Shown one piece after another: positions 4,309 to 6,222 of a stretch of 6,222 nucleotides of DNA. A model generated the notes under the pieces. That model saw only the letters and a program-made list of their open reading frames with translations, was not told the DNA's origin and made no database searches. This DNA comes from Rhodocyclaceae bacterium. GTDB lineage: Bacteria; Pseudomonadota; Gammaproteobacteria; Burkholderiales; Rhodocyclaceae. The first letter of the stretch is position 1. The number at the start of each line of letters is the position of its first letter. The DNA lies in contig PNJM01000163.1 of the NCBI GenBank assembly GCA_013821865.1, forward strand, positions 1 to 6,222. The letters are read 5' to 3'. The translations under genes and the position numbers were made by a program.

Positions 4309-6218
4309 ATCGGATATCGAGAGCCATGGCGCTTTGCCTGGACAACGCCTGCCTCGCCTTCGGCCATGTCGCGCTGCTCGATCACGCTGCCTTCCAGCTC
4401 GATGCCGGCGAACGCGTCGCGCTGATCGGGCGCAACGGCAGCGGCAAGTCGAGCCTGCTGCGCGTGCTGGCGGGGCTGGCGCAGCTCGATGATGGCGAGA
4501 TCTGGCGCAAGCCGGCTCTGCGCATTGCCTACGTGCCGCAGGAGCCGGATTTTTCCGCGGAACAGACGGTGTTCGAGGCGGTGGCCGCCGGCCTCGGCGA
4601 GGTGAGCCGGCTTCTCGTCGATTATCACGACACGGCGCAGCGCCTGGCCCATGACGGCTCCGAGGCGCTGCTCGCACGCCTGCACGAACTGCAGACGCGC
4701 CTCGAGGCCGGCAACGGCTGGCGCCTCAACACGCGCGTCGAGCAGGTGCTGTCGCAGCTCGGGCTTCCCGGCGAGGCGCACATCGGCGAGCTGTCCGGCG
4801 GCGGCATCAAGCGCGTCGCGCTGGGACAAGCGCTGGCCGGCGACCCGGAGCTGCTCCTCCTCGACGAACCGACCAACCATCTCGATCTCGACGGCATCCT
4901 CTGGCTGGAGCGGCTCGTCGCCGGTTTCGGCGGTGCCGTCATCGTCATCACCCACGACCGGCGTTTCCTCGACGCCGTGGCGACGCGGATTCTGGAACTC
5001 GACCGCGGCCGCCTGGCGAGCTTTCCCGGCAGCTTCTCCGCCTACCAGAAGCGCAAGGCGGACATGCTGGAGGCCGAGGTACAGCAGAGCGGGAAGTTCG
5101 ACAAGCTGCTGGCGCAGGAAGAAGCCTGGATACGCCAGGGCATCGAGGCGCGGCGCACGCGCAACGAAGGCCGCGTGCGGCGGCTGGAGCAGTTGCGGCG
5201 CGCACGGGCGGCGCGGCGCGAGCGCACGGGCGGCGTCAGCTTCACGCTGGAGCGGGGCGACGTGTCCGGCAAGCTGGTTGCCGAGATCGAGAACGTCTCC
5301 AAGCGCTACGGCGACAGGGTGGTCGTGCGCGATTTCTCCTGCCGCATCATGCGCGGCGACAAGATCGGCATCATCGGACCCAACGGCGCCGGCAAGACCA
5401 CTCTGATCAAGCTCATCCTGGGCGAACTGCAGCCGGATGCGGGCACGGTGCGCCCCGGCTCGAAGCTGGCGGTCGCCTATTTCGACCAGTTCCGGGCTGC
5501 GCTCGACGAGGAGGCGACGCTGGCCGACGTGATCAGCCCCGGCGCCGACCATGTCGAGGTCGGCGGCGAGAAGAAGCATGTCATCAGCTATCTCGAGGAT
5601 TTCCTGTTTCCGGCGGCGCGTGCCCGCTCGCCGGTAAAGTCCCTCTCCGGCGGCGAGCGCAACCGCCTGCTGCTGGCGCGCCTCTTCAGCCGCCCGGCCA
5701 ACGTCATCGTGCTGGACGAGCCGACCAATGACCTCGACATCGAGACGCTGGAATTGCTGGAATCCCTCCTGCAGGATTACGCCGGCACGGTGTTCCTCGT
5801 CAGCCACGACCGCAGCTTCCTCGACAACATCGTGACCCAGGTCATCGCTGCGGAAGGCGGCGGCTTGTGGCGCGAATACGTAGGCGGCTACGAGGACTGG
5901 CAGCGCCTCCGCGCGCAAAAAGCCGATGAGGCCGCGAAGGCCATGCCGCCGCCGTCGGAGAAGCGGGACTCGCGGGAGCCGCGTGTCCGCGCCAGGCTGC
6001 CCTACAAGGAGGCGCGCGAGCTGGAGGGGCTGCCCGACCGCATCGCCGCACTGGAGGCGGAGCAAGCCGGCATGACGGCGCGGCTGGGCGATCCGCTGAT
6101 CTACCGCGACATGCCGGACGAGGTCCGTGCGCTGAAAGAGCGCCTGGCGGTGCTGGAGAGCGAGATCGAACAGGCCATGGGGCGCTGGGAGGAACTGGAG
6201 CAGCGCGCTGCAAGCTAG
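4305..6218 (+). CDS. uup: ABC-F ATPase Uup
   Basis: A soluble tandem-ATPase protein of 637 residues, the usual length of Uup. Domain 1 has Walker A GRNGSGKSS (42-50), signature LSGGGIKR (163-170), Walker B LLLLDEPTNHLD (183-194) and the switch histidine in THDRRF. The ABC-F linker (about 240-310) is helical and arginine-rich. Domain 2 has GPNGAGKTT (358-366), LSGGERNRLLLARLF (447-461), VIVLDEPTNDLD (467-478) and SHDRSF. The C-terminal coiled coil (about 565-637) is the DNA-binding domain of Uup. Segments HVISYLEDFLF and DEPTNDLDIETLELLE match E. coli Uup as I remember it. ABC-F proteins act on ribosomes, and uup mutants in E. coli show altered transposon excision. The start at 4305 has GGAGGA 4 nt upstream and overlaps the MFS stop. 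The ATG at 4326 aligns better with the E. coli N-terminus but has only a weak site. Confidence 0.93.
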   Translation: MNRISRAMALCLDNACLAFGHVALLDHAAFQLDAGERVALIGRNGSGKSSLLRVLAGLAQLDDGEIWRKPALRIAYVPQEPDFSAEQTVFEAVAAGLGEVSRLLVDYHDTAQRLAHDGSEALLARLHELQTRLEAGNGWRLNTRVEQVLSQLGLPGEAHIGELSGGGIKRVALGQALAGDPELLLLDEPTNHLDLDGILWLERLVAGFGGAVIVITHDRRFLDAVATRILELDRGRLASFPGSFSAYQKRKADMLEAEVQQSGKFDKLLAQEEAWIRQGIEARRTRNEGRVRRLEQLRRARAARRERTGGVSFTLERGDVSGKLVAEIENVSKRYGDRVVVRDFSCRIMRGDKIGIIGPNGAGKTTLIKLILGELQPDAGTVRPGSKLAVAYFDQFRAALDEEATLADVISPGADHVEVGGEKKHVISYLEDFLFPAARARSPVKSLSGGERNRLLLARLFSRPANVIVLDEPTNDLDIETLELLESLLQDYAGTVFLVSHDRSFLDNIVTQVIAAEGGGLWREYVGGYEDWQRLRAQKADEAAKAMPPPSEKRDSREPRVRARLPYKEARELEGLPDRIAALEAEQAGMTARLGDPLIYRDMPDEVRALKERLAVLESEIEQAMGRWEELEQRAAS

Positions 6219-6222
6219 CCCC

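Noticed and set aside
4038..6065. 675-codon open frame on the minus strand opposite uup
   Set aside because: It is a shadow of uup in GC-rich DNA: the protein has low-complexity Ala/Arg/Gln content and no domain motifs, while the opposite strand encodes a complete Uup.

Overview
The window joins two kinds of DNA. The right half (about 2953-6222) looks like the core chromosome of a GC-rich proteobacterium, most likely a betaproteobacterium such as a member of the Rhodocyclales. This rests on GC content, codon use and the Uup sequence, and is an inference without a database search. The left half (1 to about 2950) looks like one end of a mobilizable genetic element: an integrated plasmid, an integrative mobilizable element, or a remnant of one. 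The boundary is the 3' end of a tRNA-Arg(CCT) gene, a classical target of site-specific integration.

The element (all minus strand, so read from about 2800 down to 1) starts at an AT-rich control region of about 180 bp (2771-2952). This region holds three TGGCACA repeats spaced exactly 11 bp apart, a perfect DnaA box, inverted repeats, and a promoter followed by a 12-bp palindrome. Then comes a tightly packed gene row: a small two-helix membrane protein, a helix-turn-helix DNA-binding protein, a winged-helix replication-initiator-like protein whose linker is encoded by four tandem 21-bp repeats, and a small zinc-ribbon protein. A spacer of about 140 bp packed with inverted repeats (an oriT candidate) follows, then a MobC-like accessory protein and the N-terminal catalytic part of a MobP-type relaxase. 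The relaxase frame breaks at a run of nine A residues. Open coding continues in the -1 frame to the left edge of the window. No integrase, transfer or cargo gene is visible.

The chromosomal part has tRNA-Arg(CCT) on the minus strand and, diverging from it, a two-gene plus-strand operon: a 12-helix major facilitator transporter and uup, an ABC-F ATPase. The two genes overlap by ATGA.

Taken together, the MobC, relaxase and putative oriT would form a mobilization module that depends on a helper's type IV secretion system. The winged-helix protein with its built-in repeats could be an initiator carrying its own origin. The promoter-proximal DNA-binding protein and the palindromes suggest self-regulation. 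No stretch longer than 300 bases lacks a gene. The two real gaps are 820-959 and 2771-2952, and both are dense in DNA symmetry elements.
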